Assembly: GCF_900232865.1 (NCBI RefSeq)
Contig: NZ_OCTS01000002.1
Coordinates: forward strand, 186,001 to 250,000
Direction: 5' to 3'
Length of the DNA: 64,000 nucleotides
From: Corynebacterium dentalis
GTDB taxonomy: Bacteria > Actinomycetota > Actinomycetes > Mycobacteriales > Mycobacteriaceae
Below are positions 54,912-63,823 of this stretch, one piece after another. Made by a program: the position numbers and the translations under genes. The stretch's first letter is position 1. Each line of letters opens with the position of its first letter. The notes under the pieces were generated by a model. That model ran no database searches. It had not been told where the DNA came from and saw only the letters and a list, made by a program, of their open reading frames with translations.

Positions 54912-57035
54912 GTGGAACCCGAGAAGCAAAACAGACCTGGCCTTTTAGGCCGCTTGGGCATGTTCACCGCCCGTCGGAAGAAATTCGTCTTCCTCACATG
55001 GATCCTGATTCTCGCCGGATTAGGCTCCGCAGCACCGTCTGTTTTCGACGACCTCGCCGGCGCAGGCTGGCAGGCCAATAACTCCGAGTCAGTTCAGGTG
55101 CGCGAATTAGCGAAGGAACACTTCGGCGGCAACGCCTCCTCAGCCATTCAGGTCGTCATTCATACGCCAGAAGGTTCCATCACTGATCCGCAGGCACAAG
55201 AAACCATCAAGCAAGTCACGTCGACTCTCGATGGAGACGAGCGGATCTCGGCCATCATTCCCCCGCAACAAGGATCATCCATTAGTCCGGATGGGAAAAC
55301 CGGAATCCTCATCGCAGGCGCCAATGCCAACACAGACGATATGGTTCGCGCCGTAGACGAACACAAGTCTGAATTGACCGCGCTGAGCACACCTGAAGTT
55401 GAGGTATATCCAACGGGATCTTCTGCCCTATGGAGCGACTTCAACAAGGCCAATCACGATGCGATGATCAAGGCCGAGATGATGTCTTGGCCAATCACCC
55501 TGATCATCCTCATCATCGCCTTCGGATCACTCATCGCCGCAGGCCTGCCTCTGCTGCTAACCATCGCAGGTCTGGTAGCTTCCGCAGGCGGATTGGTACT
55601 ACTCAACCAGTTCACTCCCATTTCCGTGTGGGCAATGAACTTCGCCATGATGTTCGCCCTTGCCTTGGGCATCGACTACGCCCTGTTCATCGTTGCACGC
55701 TTCCGAGACGCGCTAGAGAAAAGCGAAACAGTTGACCGAGCAGTAGCCGAAACCCTAGACACTGCAGGTAAAGCCGTGGTTCTTTCGGGATTCACTGTGC
55801 TTATTAGCCTGTCGGCCGTACTGATTGTCCCAGCACCCGCCGTCCGCACGATGGCTATCGGAATCATGTTGGCAGTCACGTTCGTCTTGGCTGCGACCGT
55901 CACCCTGCTTCCCGCAGCACTCGCAGGACTGGGCTCCAAGGTCAACGCCGTGGCTCTGCCATTCATGAAGAACCAGCAACACAGGTCTCCCCTCTTCCAG
56001 GCGTGGGCGAGCATGCTGCATAAGCGTCCAGTAATTTTCGCGGCCGCAGCAACCCTTGTCCTCCTCATTCTCGCCATTCCAGTGTTCAGTTTGAAGGTAG
56101 CTATGCCTTCGATCAGCGTTGTTCCGGAAGACGCTCCGGTTCGCCAGGGCTACGAACAGGTTCAGGAGTCTATGGGTGTGGGGGCACCGGGCATGCTGCA
56201 AATCATCGCCGATGAAAGCTCAGAGCAAGAGGTCCGATCAGTCGCACAATCCATCGATGGCATTGCGATGGTCACCCCTGCCCAACCGTCCACCGACGGT
56301 TCTGAACTCATCAGCCTCAACGCAGTTCCTGAAGTGGATCCTTCCGATGAGAAGATGTCGCAAATCCTGACCGACCTCCGCACTGACCTGCCGGACAACG
56401 CTCACGTTGGTGGCGCACCTGCAGAAAATCTCGACCTTCAGCAAGCGCTGAATGACTACCTCCCCATTGTGGTGGGCATCATTCTCCTGCTCGGATTCCT
56501 TCTCCTGTTGCTGAGCCTGCAAGCTCCAGTTGTGGCACTGATGGGCACGCTCGTCAGTCTTCTATCGACTGGAGCTGCCTTCGGTGTTGCACAGCTGATC
56601 TTCCAAGAAGGCCATCTCTCCGGTCTGCTCAACTTCAATCCGCAAGGATTCCTCAACGGTTGGGGCCCAGTATTCTTCTTTGCCATGATTTTCGCGATCG
56701 CCATGGACTACACAGTTTTCCTGCTTGCCACCGCTAAGGAACACCACGAGAAGACTCAGTCATCCAAGCACGCGGTGATCGAAGGCATGGCGCACTCAGG
56801 ACGAATCATCTTCGCCGCCGCCGCTGTCATGGTCGCTGTGTTCTTCACATTCTCTCTGGCAGACCCACTACCGCCCAAGGAAATGGGAATCATCCTGGGC
56901 GTGGCTGTATTGCTGGACGCATTCCTGGTGCGCCTGATTCTGTTGCCAGCCCTACTGAGCCAGGTAGGAGACCTAGCTTGGTGGTCACCGCGATGGCTAA
57001 AGCGGATGCTGCCGAGCATCTCTTTCTCCCACTAA
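54912..57035 (+). CDS. MMPL-family RND transporter
   Basis: A 707-residue protein with twelve predicted helices and two MMPL domains. The first half carries ALGIDYALFIVARFRD (Asp near 255, paired with Tyr) and the second FAIAMDYTVFLLATAKEHHEK (Asp near 599), the proton-relay Asp-Tyr pairs of MmpL proteins. In corynebacteria MmpL paralogues export mycolate-bearing lipids or drugs. Start GTG 54912; the distance to a Shine-Dalgarno-like GAAGGGA is longer than usual. A CsoR-like palindrome is in its promoter. Confidence 0.88.
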   Translation: MEPEKQNRPGLLGRLGMFTARRKKFVFLTWILILAGLGSAAPSVFDDLAGAGWQANNSESVQVRELAKEHFGGNASSAIQVVIHTPEGSITDPQAQETIKQVTSTLDGDERISAIIPPQQGSSISPDGKTGILIAGANANTDDMVRAVDEHKSELTALSTPEVEVYPTGSSALWSDFNKANHDAMIKAEMMSWPITLIILIIAFGSLIAAGLPLLLTIAGLVASAGGLVLLNQFTPISVWAMNFAMMFALALGIDYALFIVARFRDALEKSETVDRAVAETLDTAGKAVVLSGFTVLISLSAVLIVPAPAVRTMAIGIMLAVTFVLAATVTLLPAALAGLGSKVNAVALPFMKNQQHRSPLFQAWASMLHKRPVIFAAAATLVLLILAIPVFSLKVAMPSISVVPEDAPVRQGYEQVQESMGVGAPGMLQIIADESSEQEVRSVAQSIDGIAMVTPAQPSTDGSELISLNAVPEVDPSDEKMSQILTDLRTDLPDNAHVGGAPAENLDLQQALNDYLPIVVGIILLLGFLLLLLSLQAPVVALMGTLVSLLSTGAAFGVAQLIFQEGHLSGLLNFNPQGFLNGWGPVFFFAMIFAIAMDYTVFLLATAKEHHEKTQSSKHAVIEGMAHSGRIIFAAAAVMVAVFFTFSLADPLPPKEMGIILGVAVLLDAFLVRLILLPALLSQVGDLAWWSPRWLKRMLPSISFSH

Positions 57036-57058
57036 CTTCACTTCTTCACCCCAACGGC

Positions 57059-57100
57059 AGAGATGCCCGCCCGGAAGTAAATTCCCGGACGGGCATCTCT
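57059..57100. terminator. Bidirectional terminator between MMPL and LAXTG genes
   Basis: A long stem, AGAGATGCCCG plus CCGG with a bulge and its complement, lies between two convergent stop codons. Confidence 0.8.
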
Positions 57101-57121
57101 GCGTTTGCTCAACCTGCGGCT

Positions 57122-58243
57122 CTATCCATGACTGCGACGGCGCAACATCATGATCGTTGCACCACTAATGATCAAAGCGAGCGCAATCAGCAGGGACGTT
57201 CGCACTTCAACTCCCGTATTCGCCAGCGCCGGCTCATTATTCACTGGCGTAGTTGCATCAGACACACCTGCAGCAGCTGGTGCTGTAGGCGCTACGGTGC
57301 TGTGCCCAAGAACTGCAGTCTCTTCCGGCTGGACAGATGACTCAGGCTGATCACCACTGGCTGGCTCATCCACAGATGGCACCTCAGATGCGGTGGTCTC
57401 ATCGGAAGGGTTGTCCGGTTCTGAATCCTTTGGCTCTTCAGTCTCCGGTTTGGTCTCTTCTGGTTCAGTGGACTCTGGATCAGCTGGTTCAGGTTCCGGC
57501 TCTACCAATTCCGGACATTCTGAATCGGGGTACGTGCCGGTCAGTGCCGCAGCGGTGACAAACTGATCAGTTTTCACAAAATTGGCAGCATTAGAGGTGA
57601 TAACGACCTGAAAGACCGTGCCGTGCATCGCCTCGAGATTTCCGATGTTTGCGGTGATGGTGCCATCGCCGTTATCCACGAGTTGGCTCGGGTCCATTGC
57701 CTCCCATGTGTAGTCCCCATAGGTTCCTCCCCACGCACCAATTTTGGTGTTTACGCTCTGCACGTCCAGTGAAATGCTGTAATCGCTGAGATTACTTCGA
57801 ACCTGCTCCGGCAGAGTGAACGTGGCCTGCACATTCGACATTGGCTTTTCCGAGGCAATGACTGGCCGCCATACCTGCTTCGTGTCGTCCAGGTAGAAGT
57901 GAGTCAGTTCCAAATACCCAGGGTGACCATAGGCAGGATTCACCTCTTGGATGTACCCTCCATTGGTGAAAGCGCCATTACCACCCGGCATAGGATTGCC
58001 GTCCAAATCAACCATCAAACCGGGATAGTTTGGATCGTCATTCGTAAGGTCGGAATCGATGACTGATGCCGCCACCCAACTCACGGAGCATGAGTTCGAT
58101 GGCGTCATAACCCCTGAAGTGATACCTAGGTTCGTCGCAGATGCGGTGGGGACCACGATTGCGAGGCTGGTTAAGGCCGCGGCCCCTATGGCTGCGCACT
58201 TCCTGCTGAGCCGAGTCGACTTGGCCGTCTTACTATCGTTCAT
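57122..58243 (-). CDS. LAXTG cell-wall-anchored surface protein
   Basis: A 373-residue secreted protein. Signal peptide 1-37 (cleavage after ASA), a roughly 220-residue domain that I cannot assign, a Glu/Pro-rich stalk (about 245-320), then the sortase signal LANTG at 340-344, a hydrophobic helix and RRRSHG. Sortase substrates with LAXTG are known in corynebacteria. No sortase is encoded here, so a housekeeping sortase elsewhere is assumed. The upstream region is AT-rich with a perfect TATAAT on the minus strand at 58283-58288. Confidence 0.85.
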   Translation of the reverse strand: MNDSKTAKSTRLSRKCAAIGAAALTSLAIVVPTASATNLGITSGVMTPSNSCSVSWVAASVIDSDLTNDDPNYPGLMVDLDGNPMPGGNGAFTNGGYIQEVNPAYGHPGYLELTHFYLDDTKQVWRPVIASEKPMSNVQATFTLPEQVRSNLSDYSISLDVQSVNTKIGAWGGTYGDYTWEAMDPSQLVDNGDGTITANIGNLEAMHGTVFQVVITSNAANFVKTDQFVTAAALTGTYPDSECPELVEPEPEPADPESTEPEETKPETEEPKDSEPDNPSDETTASEVPSVDEPASGDQPESSVQPEETAVLGHSTVAPTAPAAAGVSDATTPVNNEPALANTGVEVRTSLLIALALIISGATIMMLRRRSHG

Positions 58244-58454
58244 TCACTTTTCAGTTTCGGTGAAATTATGCTCTCATGCATAATTATAAGAATATTTCAA
58301 TAGTAGAATTACTCTATTCTTATGAAGGCGCCGCATGCGAGCAGCCCAACGGGTGTGACTTATACGGGTCGCCCTACCCCCTACCCCGCGTTACAACATC
58401 CCCGGCACACGTAATGAAGGCGGAGTAGCTGAACAACAGCCACCTGAACAAAAA

Positions 58455-58493
58455 ATCCCACCGTCCTGACATTTTCGTTCAGGCCGGTGGGAT
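58455..58493 (-). terminator. Terminator after rplE
   Basis: On the minus strand the stem ATCCCACCG with a CTGA inner pair encloses a short loop and is followed by TTTTTTG. It ends the rplN-rplX-rplE transcript. Confidence 0.9.
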
Positions 58494-58517
58494 AGTGCGT
58501 TCAAACAGAAGCGGGAA

Positions 58518-59090
58518 TTACTCGCCGGAGTTCTGCTTGGACTTGAATGGGAAGCCCAGCTCGCGGAGCAGGGCGCGTCCCTCATCATCGTTGGTCGCGG
58601 TGGTGACCACGGTGATGTTCATACCGCGTGGACGGTCAATCTTGTCTACGTCGATTTCGTAGAACATAGACTGCTCGTTCAGGCCGAAGGTGTAGTTACC
58701 GTGGCCATCGAACTGCTGGTCAGACAGGCCGCGGAAGTCACGAATACGTGGCAGCGCGACGGTCAGCAGACGGTCCAGGAACTCCCACATGCGGTCGCCG
58801 CGCAGGGTAACGCGGGCGCCGATGGGCATGCCTTCGCGGAGCTTGAAGTTAGCGATAGCCTTCTTCGCAACGCGGATCTGTGGCTTCTGACCGGTGATCA
58901 GGGTGAGATCTTCGATCGCACCGTTGATCAACTTGGAATCGCGGGCAGCGTCGCCGACACCCATGTTGACGACCACCTTGGTGACGCCTGGGATCTGCAT
59001 AACGTTGTCGTAGTTGAACTCAGAGTTCAGCTTCTCGCGGATCTCTGCACGGTACTCGGACTTGAGGCGTGGAGTGTAGTTTTCGCTCAT
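58518..59090 (-). CDS. rplE: 50S ribosomal protein L5
   Basis: The 190-residue protein has [56 protein letters not shown] (key [16 protein letters not shown]) and [14 protein letters not shown]. It ends the first part of the spc cluster; the rest (rpsH onward) is displaced by the island. Confidence 0.98.
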   Translation of the reverse strand: MSENYTPRLKSEYRAEIREKLNSEFNYDNVMQIPGVTKVVVNMGVGDAARDSKLINGAIEDLTLITGQKPQIRVAKKAIANFKLREGMPIGARVTLRGDRMWEFLDRLLTVALPRIRDFRGLSDQQFDGHGNYTFGLNEQSMFYEIDVDKIDRPRGMNITVVTTATNDDEGRALLRELGFPFKSKQNSGE

Positions 59091-59092
59091 CG

Positions 59093-59407
59093 TTAGATGT
59101 CCTTCCCGTTGCGCTTGGAGACGCGGATCTTCTTGCCGTTCTCATCGAAGCGGTAGCCAACGCGGGTTGGGTTTCCATCAGCATCTACGACCATCACGTT
59201 GGACACGTGGATCGGCGCTTCCTGGGTAACGATGCCACCGGACTCGGCGCCACGCTCTGGGGCGGAGTTAGCAACGTGCTTCTTGATGCGGTTTACGCCC
59301 TCAACGAGGACCTTCTCCTGTGCTGGGTAGGCCTCAATGACCTTGCCCTTCGCGCCCTTGTCTGGGCCGGAGATCACGATGACGGTATCGCCCTTACGGA
59401 TCTTCAT
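59093..59407 (-). CDS. rplX: 50S ribosomal protein L24
   Basis: The 104-residue protein begins [23 protein letters not shown] and shows [10 protein letters not shown]. It is tightly packed with rplN and rplE. Confidence 0.97.
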   Translation of the reverse strand: MKIRKGDTVIVISGPDKGAKGKVIEAYPAQEKVLVEGVNRIKKHVANSAPERGAESGGIVTQEAPIHVSNVMVVDADGNPTRVGYRFDENGKKIRVSKRNGKDI

Positions 59408-59779
59408 TTACAGCACCTCCGGAGCGAGAGAAACGATCTTCATGAACTTCTTCTCGCGAAGCTCGCGAGCCACTGGGCCGAAGATACGGGTACCGCGTGG
59501 GTCATTGTCGTTTGCCTTGATGATGACGGCGGCGTTCTCGTCGAACTTGATGTAGGAGCCGTCTGCGCGACGGGTTTCCTTCTTAGCGCGAACGATTACG
59601 GCCTTGACGACCTCACCGGACTTAACAGTGCCACCTGGGGTGGCTTCCTTAACGGTTGCAACGACGATGTCGCCGATGCCACCGGAGCGTCGGGTGGAGC
59701 CACCGAGAACGCGGATGACCAGGATTTCCCGGGCACCGGTGTTATCGGCGACTCGCAGACGCGATTCTTGCTGAATCAC
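59408..59779 (-). CDS. rplN: 50S ribosomal protein L14
   Basis: The 123-residue protein begins [20 protein letters not shown], continues [23 protein letters not shown], and ends the usual IVSLAPEVL. It is the first gene of this ribosomal run. Confidence 0.98.
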   Translation of the reverse strand: MIQQESRLRVADNTGAREILVIRVLGGSTRRSGGIGDIVVATVKEATPGGTVKSGEVVKAVIVRAKKETRRADGSYIKFDENAAVIIKANDNDPRGTRIFGPVARELREKKFMKIVSLAPEVL

Positions 59780-60312
59780 TTTGAGTCTCCTCGTAGACCT
59801 AGATTGCTTAATGTGCGTGGGATTACCGACCCTCGCGCACGTGGTCCGTGCCTTGTTCTATGTTGGTCGACGTGTGTTTCTCGTCGACGCCAGGGTGAAC
59901 CTGATCCACTCTTCTCAGAGCGGATACGGGGTTCCCCCTGGATGTACGCCAGAACTGGCAACCTCCGAATTATTCCATGCTTGGGCGCTGATTCCAAAAG
60001 CCGCTTGCATATGGACTTTCCTGTTCGTGCTACCGCGTCCGAAGGCCAGGAACTTCGCCCTCCAAAACATAAGTAAATATTATTAATAAGGGCTTAGATC
60101 TCCCTTATTTTTTCTTAAACCTCTGGGAATGTTCAACAAAATCGCTGCAAAATTCTTGTGTGATATGGCGCACATTTCCCCGATTTCACCTAGCGAAACC
60201 CCGTTAGGTCACGCTAAATTCGTCGTTGTACACACGGCAAGCAATCAAGAAGGTCAATTTTAGATTCATAACGTTTGCCTATTGACAAGCTCAAGACAAA
60301 AGGAGTCCTTTC
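59780..60312. other. Intergenic region rplN / first FGWDEET gene with a hairpin
   Basis: About 530 bases hold the rplN promoter and the promoter of the secreted gene. A terminator-like hairpin lies at 60085-60109 (AATAAGGG ... CCCTTATT followed by TTTTC, plus strand). I see no gene with support; the plus-strand frame 59781-60086 has no ribosome-binding site and odd composition. Confidence 0.5.
60085..60114 (+). terminator. Orphan intrinsic terminator in the rplN / FGWDEET gap
   Basis: An 8-bp AT-rich stem with a 9-base loop is followed by a run of T. No supported gene precedes it on the plus strand, so it may end an antisense or regulatory RNA, or attenuate the leader of the gene at 60313. 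Confidence 0.55.
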
Positions 60313-60681
60313 ATGAAGCTTAAGAAGTCCCTCGTCACCCTGACCGCCGCTACCGCCGTCGCCCTGGCTGGAGTTCCAGCTGCACAGGCACAGGACGCTC
60401 CAACCGAGCCAGCCGCTACCTCTGAGGCTCCAGCCGGCTCCACCGCTGCAGACAACGGCACCGAGACCGGCACCGAGGAAGACGCCACCTCCGGCTCCTC
60501 CGAGGAGTCCGGTGCACTGGAGTCCTCCGAGAACCCAGAGCTGCAGGAGTCCGTGAACGGCTCCTTCGGCTGGGATGAGGAGACCACCGGCTTCGACAAG
60601 TTCCTGACCATCCTGGACGGAATCGTCAAGGTTGCTAAGACCATCGCCGGCATCCCAGACCTGTCTGCTCTGAGCAGCTAG
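60313..60681 (+). CDS. Small secreted FGWDEET protein, copy 1
   Basis: A 122-residue secreted protein. The signal peptide has KLKKS, then a hydrophobic core and AQA cleavage near residue 26. The mature part is acidic Ala/Thr/Glu/Ser-rich, then holds the motif FGWDEETTGFDK near 85-96 and a hydrophobic amphipathic C-terminus (FLTILDGIVKVAKTIAGIPDL). Its paralogue starts 897 bases downstream. A strong AAGGAG precedes the ATG. Codons are strongly biased (ACC, GCC, CTG, AAG), suggesting abundant expression. A cell-wall channel peptide, antimicrobial or surface protein is possible; I do not recognise a family. Confidence 0.8.
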   Translation: MKLKKSLVTLTAATAVALAGVPAAQAQDAPTEPAATSEAPAGSTAADNGTETGTEEDATSGSSEESGALESSENPELQESVNGSFGWDEETTGFDKFLTILDGIVKVAKTIAGIPDLSALSS

Positions 60682-60734
60682 TAAATAGCGCGCGCTACCG
60701 CGCATCTAGCTACAGCGCGCATAGCTTCTTTCAC

Positions 60735-60768
60735 CGTTGGGCACTCGCAATGTTGCGAGTGCCCAACG
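60735..60768 (+). repeat. Perfect 16-bp inverted repeat after FGWDEET copy 1
   Basis: CGTTGGGCACTCGCAA is separated from its exact complement by only TG. It is immediately downstream of the secreted gene and can serve as its terminator, although it lacks a U-tract and the two-base loop is unusually tight. Confidence 0.75.
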
Positions 60769-60839
60769 ATCCCCCGGAAGTGCCACACGATTTACGTTTC
60801 CGCAGGTCGCAGATTGAGGCATGACACTTCCGGGGGATC
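60768..60839. repeat. Second, longer inverted repeat (15 bp, 42-base loop)
   Basis: GATCCCCCGGAAGTG and its complement are 42 bases apart. It shares its first base with the end of the preceding repeat, so the two form a compound structure. It may be a small palindromic element rather than a terminator. Confidence 0.7.
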
Positions 60840-61209
60840 ATTGTGCATATCGGACCAGGAAAATAGCCAAAGCAACAATGGATAGCGCACTTCGCTAGGG
60901 AGCGGCGCATTTTATTAACGTTCGCAAACTAAACTTATTTCCATAAGGAAAGACAGAGACTTCCCTGCGCTGCGCTTACTTTTCCATAACCTCAGGGGTG
61001 GATTTTTTAAAACTTTTTTCAGCCCTCAACTGGACATGATCGCTGCTCAGCGCGGTAGCGTTACATAAATACTTGAATTTTTACACTTTTCTTAACTTCT
61101 AGCGGATGCCGGTTGTTTTGCGCCGTGTTAGATTCTCCTCGTAACGAGGTCTGCGCCCCGAAATCCCCTGCGCATTGCCTCCATCTGACACTCGAGAAAG
61201 AGAAGAATC

Positions 61210-61590
61210 ATGAAGCTCAAGAAGTCCCTCATGGCCATCACCACCGCTACCGCTGTCGCCATCTCCGGCACCGCAGTTGCTTCCGCTCAGGACACCACCG
61301 GCTCCCTGGAGAACATCACCGAAGGCGGCCTGACCGGTTCCATCGGCGGCAACGAAGAGACCACCGATCCCGCAACCGGCGAGGGCACCGAGACTCCAGC
61401 TCCAGGCACCGAAGAGGGCGAAGCTACCGGTTCCGCAGACTTCTTCGGCTGGGACGAAGAGACCTCTGGCCTCGACAAGCTCGAGACCATTTCTACTGTT
61501 TTCGGTGTCATTGTGACCGTCGTCGGCGGCATCGCCACCCTGGTTGGCGCTGTCATGAAGATCAACGACATGCTGGCTCCAAAGAACTAA
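61210..61590 (+). CDS. Small secreted FGWDEET protein, copy 2
   Basis: A 126-residue paralogue of copy 1. The signal peptide again begins KLKKS and ends ASA near residue 26. The acidic Thr/Glu/Gly-rich middle, FFGWDEETSGLDK near 77-89 and a hydrophobic C-terminus (FGVIVTVVGGIATLVGAVM) follow. Compared with copy 1 the tail is longer and more hydrophobic and could span a membrane. AGAGAAG lies just before the ATG. Codon bias is similarly strong. Function unknown. Confidence 0.8.
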   Translation: MKLKKSLMAITTATAVAISGTAVASAQDTTGSLENITEGGLTGSIGGNEETTDPATGEGTETPAPGTEEGEATGSADFFGWDEETSGLDKLETISTVFGVIVTVVGGIATLVGAVMKINDMLAPKN

Positions 61591-61624
61591 GTCTTAATCT
61601 TCTTGGTTCTTTAAAACCGCACGT

Positions 61625-61668
61625 AAGAGCCGCCCCGCTTCCCTTTCGGGAAGTGCAGGGCGGCTCTT
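61625..61668. terminator. Bidirectional terminator between FGWDEET copy 2 and sucD
   Basis: AAGAGCCGCCC pairs with GGGCGGCTCTT, with an inner TTCCC/GGGAA stem. It lies between convergent stop codons. Confidence 0.88.
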
Positions 61669-61702
61669 CTGCTTTCTCACTTAAACCAGTGAGAGAAAGA
61701 CC

Positions 61703-62599
61703 CTAAGCCTCGCCGATTGCGGCGAGTGCGTCGCGCATCAGTTCAGCTGCCTGCGTTGGGGTCTTGCCCACGCGCACGCCAGCTTCTTCCAGTGCTTCCT
61801 TCTTGGCCTCCGCGGTGCCGGAAGAACCGCTGACGATGGCTCCCGCGTGACCCATCGTCTTACCCTCCGGAGCGGTGAATCCGGCGATGTAGCCCACCAC
61901 TGGCTTGGTGACATTTTCCGCGATGTACTTGGCCGCGTACTCCTCCGCGTCGCCACCAATTTCACCAATCATGATGATCGCCTTGGTCTCCGGATCATTC
62001 TGGAAAGCCTCGATCGCAGCAATGTGGGTAGTGCCGATGATCGGATCTCCACCAATACCGATGCAGCTGGTGAATCCCAGGTCAGACAGCTCGTGCATCA
62101 CCTGATAGGTCAAGGTACCGGACTTAGACACCAGCCCGATCTTGCCAGGCTTGCCCGCGGACTCCGCTGGGATGATGCCAGCATTGGACTGTCCCGGAGA
62201 GATGATTCCCGGGCAGTTCGGGCCGATGATGCGGGTATTGGACTCCTTGGCCAGAGCAAAGAACTCGGCAGTATCCTTCACCGGAACACCCTCGGTGATC
62301 ACCACGGCCAGTGGAATGTTCGCCTTGATGGCTTCCTCGGCCGCCGCCTTGGTGAACTTGGCTGGCACGAAGATCACGGAGACGTTGGCATCCGTCGCCT
62401 TCATCGCTTCGCGCACAGAGCCGAACACAGGGATCTCTTCGCCACCGTCGAAAGTGACCGTCTCGCCCGCCTTTTTAGGGTTTACGCCACCGACGATGTT
62501 CGAACCGGAGTTCAGCATGCGCTGCGTATGCTTCATGCCCTCCGAGCCGGTCATGCCTTGGACAATGATCTTGGAATCGCTATCGAGAAAAATAGCCAT
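61703..62599 (-). CDS. sucD: Succinyl-CoA synthetase alpha subunit
   Basis: A 298-residue protein of the citric acid cycle. The CoA-binding segment [16 protein letters not shown], the phosphohistidine loop [14 protein letters not shown] (histidine in MGHAGA), and [16 protein letters not shown] are present. It follows sucC by 36 bases on the minus strand. Confidence 0.97.
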   Translation of the reverse strand: MAIFLDSDSKIIVQGMTGSEGMKHTQRMLNSGSNIVGGVNPKKAGETVTFDGGEEIPVFGSVREAMKATDANVSVIFVPAKFTKAAAEEAIKANIPLAVVITEGVPVKDTAEFFALAKESNTRIIGPNCPGIISPGQSNAGIIPAESAGKPGKIGLVSKSGTLTYQVMHELSDLGFTSCIGIGGDPIIGTTHIAAIEAFQNDPETKAIIMIGEIGGDAEEYAAKYIAENVTKPVVGYIAGFTAPEGKTMGHAGAIVSGSSGTAEAKKEALEEAGVRVGKTPTQAAELMRDALAAIGEA

Positions 62600-62635
62600 T
62601 TTCTTTCGTCCTCTTCCTTTTACTATCCGTGGCGT

Positions 62636-63823
62636 TTAGTTGTTATGACCGGCCTGGGAGGCCAGCTCGGCGGCAGTGCGGGCAGCGTCATCCATGGTGT
62701 CTTCCCGCTGCAGCCCGGGCAGGTTGGCGTCATCCAAAATCTTCCGGCCCTCCTCCGCATTGTTGCCATCCAAACGGACGACGAGCGGCTTCGGCTCAAT
62801 GCCATCAGACTCAAGAATGCGGTAGGCCTGCACGATTCCCTTGGCGACCTCGTCACACGCGGTGATGCCACCGAAGACGTTGACGAAAACCGACTTGACC
62901 TGGGAATCGCCCAAGATGACTTCCAGACCATTCGCCATGACCTCGGCATTGGCACCGCCGCCGATGTCTAGGAAGTTGGCGGGCTTCGGGGAGCCGGCGA
63001 ACTCTTCACCGGCATAAGCAACCACGTCCAGCGTGGACATCACCAGACCGGCACCGTTGCCGATCACGCCTACGTCGCCATCCAGCTTCACGTAGTTCAG
63101 GCCCATCTTCTGCGCCTTGAGCTCCAGTGGGTCCGCTGCGCTGTGGTCTTCCAGCTCTGCGTGCTCTGGGTGACGGAAGCTAGCGTTGCCATCCAAAGAC
63201 ATCTTGCCGTCCAGGGCCAGGATCTCTCCCGACTTTGTCTTGACCAGTGGGTTGACCTCTACCAGGGTGGCATCCTCGCCGGTGTAGGCCTCGTACAGCT
63301 TTTTGAATACGGGGATGAGCTTCTTGACGTCATCCTCTGGGAATCCCGCTTCCTCAGCCATCTCGCGGGCCAACGTGTCGGTCATCCCATCCAGCGGGGA
63401 GAAGTTGCGTCGAATAAGAGCTTCCGGACGCTCTTCGGCCAGCTTCTCGATCTCCACACCACCCTCACGGGACAACATCGCGAGGTAACGACGCTTGGTG
63501 CGGTCCAGCAGGATGGAGAAGTAGTACTCTTCGGCGATATCCGCCCCCTCGGCCACCATCACCCGGCGCACGGTATGACCCTTGATGTTCAAACCAAGGA
63601 TCGCATCCGCAGCTTCGGAGGCTTCCTGTGGGGAATGAGCCAGTTTCACACCTCCGGCCTTGCCTCGGCCACCCACCTTGACCTGGGCTTTAACCACCAC
63701 AGTGCCGCCGAGCTTGGCAGCTGCTTGCTCAGCCTGTGCGGGGGAAGTGGCAACGATGCCTTTAAGAACAGGCACGCCGTACTTTTCGAAAAGATCTCGA
63801 GCTTGGTACTCGTAAAGATCCAC
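62636..63823 (-). CDS. sucC: Succinyl-CoA synthetase beta subunit
   Basis: A 395-residue ATP-grasp subunit. [20 protein letters not shown] at the start, [18 protein letters not shown], and [27 protein letters not shown] (key [19 protein letters not shown]). The GTG at 63823 is chosen for its GGAG eight bases upstream; an extra N-terminal stretch to 63892 would lack support. It heads the sucC-sucD operon. Confidence 0.97.
   Translation of the reverse strand: MDLYEYQARDLFEKYGVPVLKGIVATSPAQAEQAAAKLGGTVVVKAQVKVGGRGKAGGVKLAHSPQEASEAADAILGLNIKGHTVRRVMVAEGADIAEEYYFSILLDRTKRRYLAMLSREGGVEIEKLAEERPEALIRRNFSPLDGMTDTLAREMAEEAGFPEDDVKKLIPVFKKLYEAYTGEDATLVEVNPLVKTKSGEILALDGKMSLDGNASFRHPEHAELEDHSAADPLELKAQKMGLNYVKLDGDVGVIGNGAGLVMSTLDVVAYAGEEFAGSPKPANFLDIGGGANAEVMANGLEVILGDSQVKSVFVNVFGGITACDEVAKGIVQAYRILESDGIEPKPLVVRLDGNNAEEGRKILDDANLPGLQREDTMDDAARTAAELASQAGHNN

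Larger units (their letters stand above)
60682..61209. other. Intergenic region between the two FGWDEET genes with inverted repeats
   Basis: About 530 bases with two prominent inverted repeats at 60735-60768 and 60768-60839, then an AT-rich stretch (61000-61100) that likely carries the promoter of the second gene. No supported open frame. Confidence 0.55.

Noticed and set aside
59781..60086. Plus-strand 101-residue frame before the orphan terminator
   Set aside because: No Shine-Dalgarno, no family, and a composition like noncoding sequence; it overlaps the rplN promoter region.
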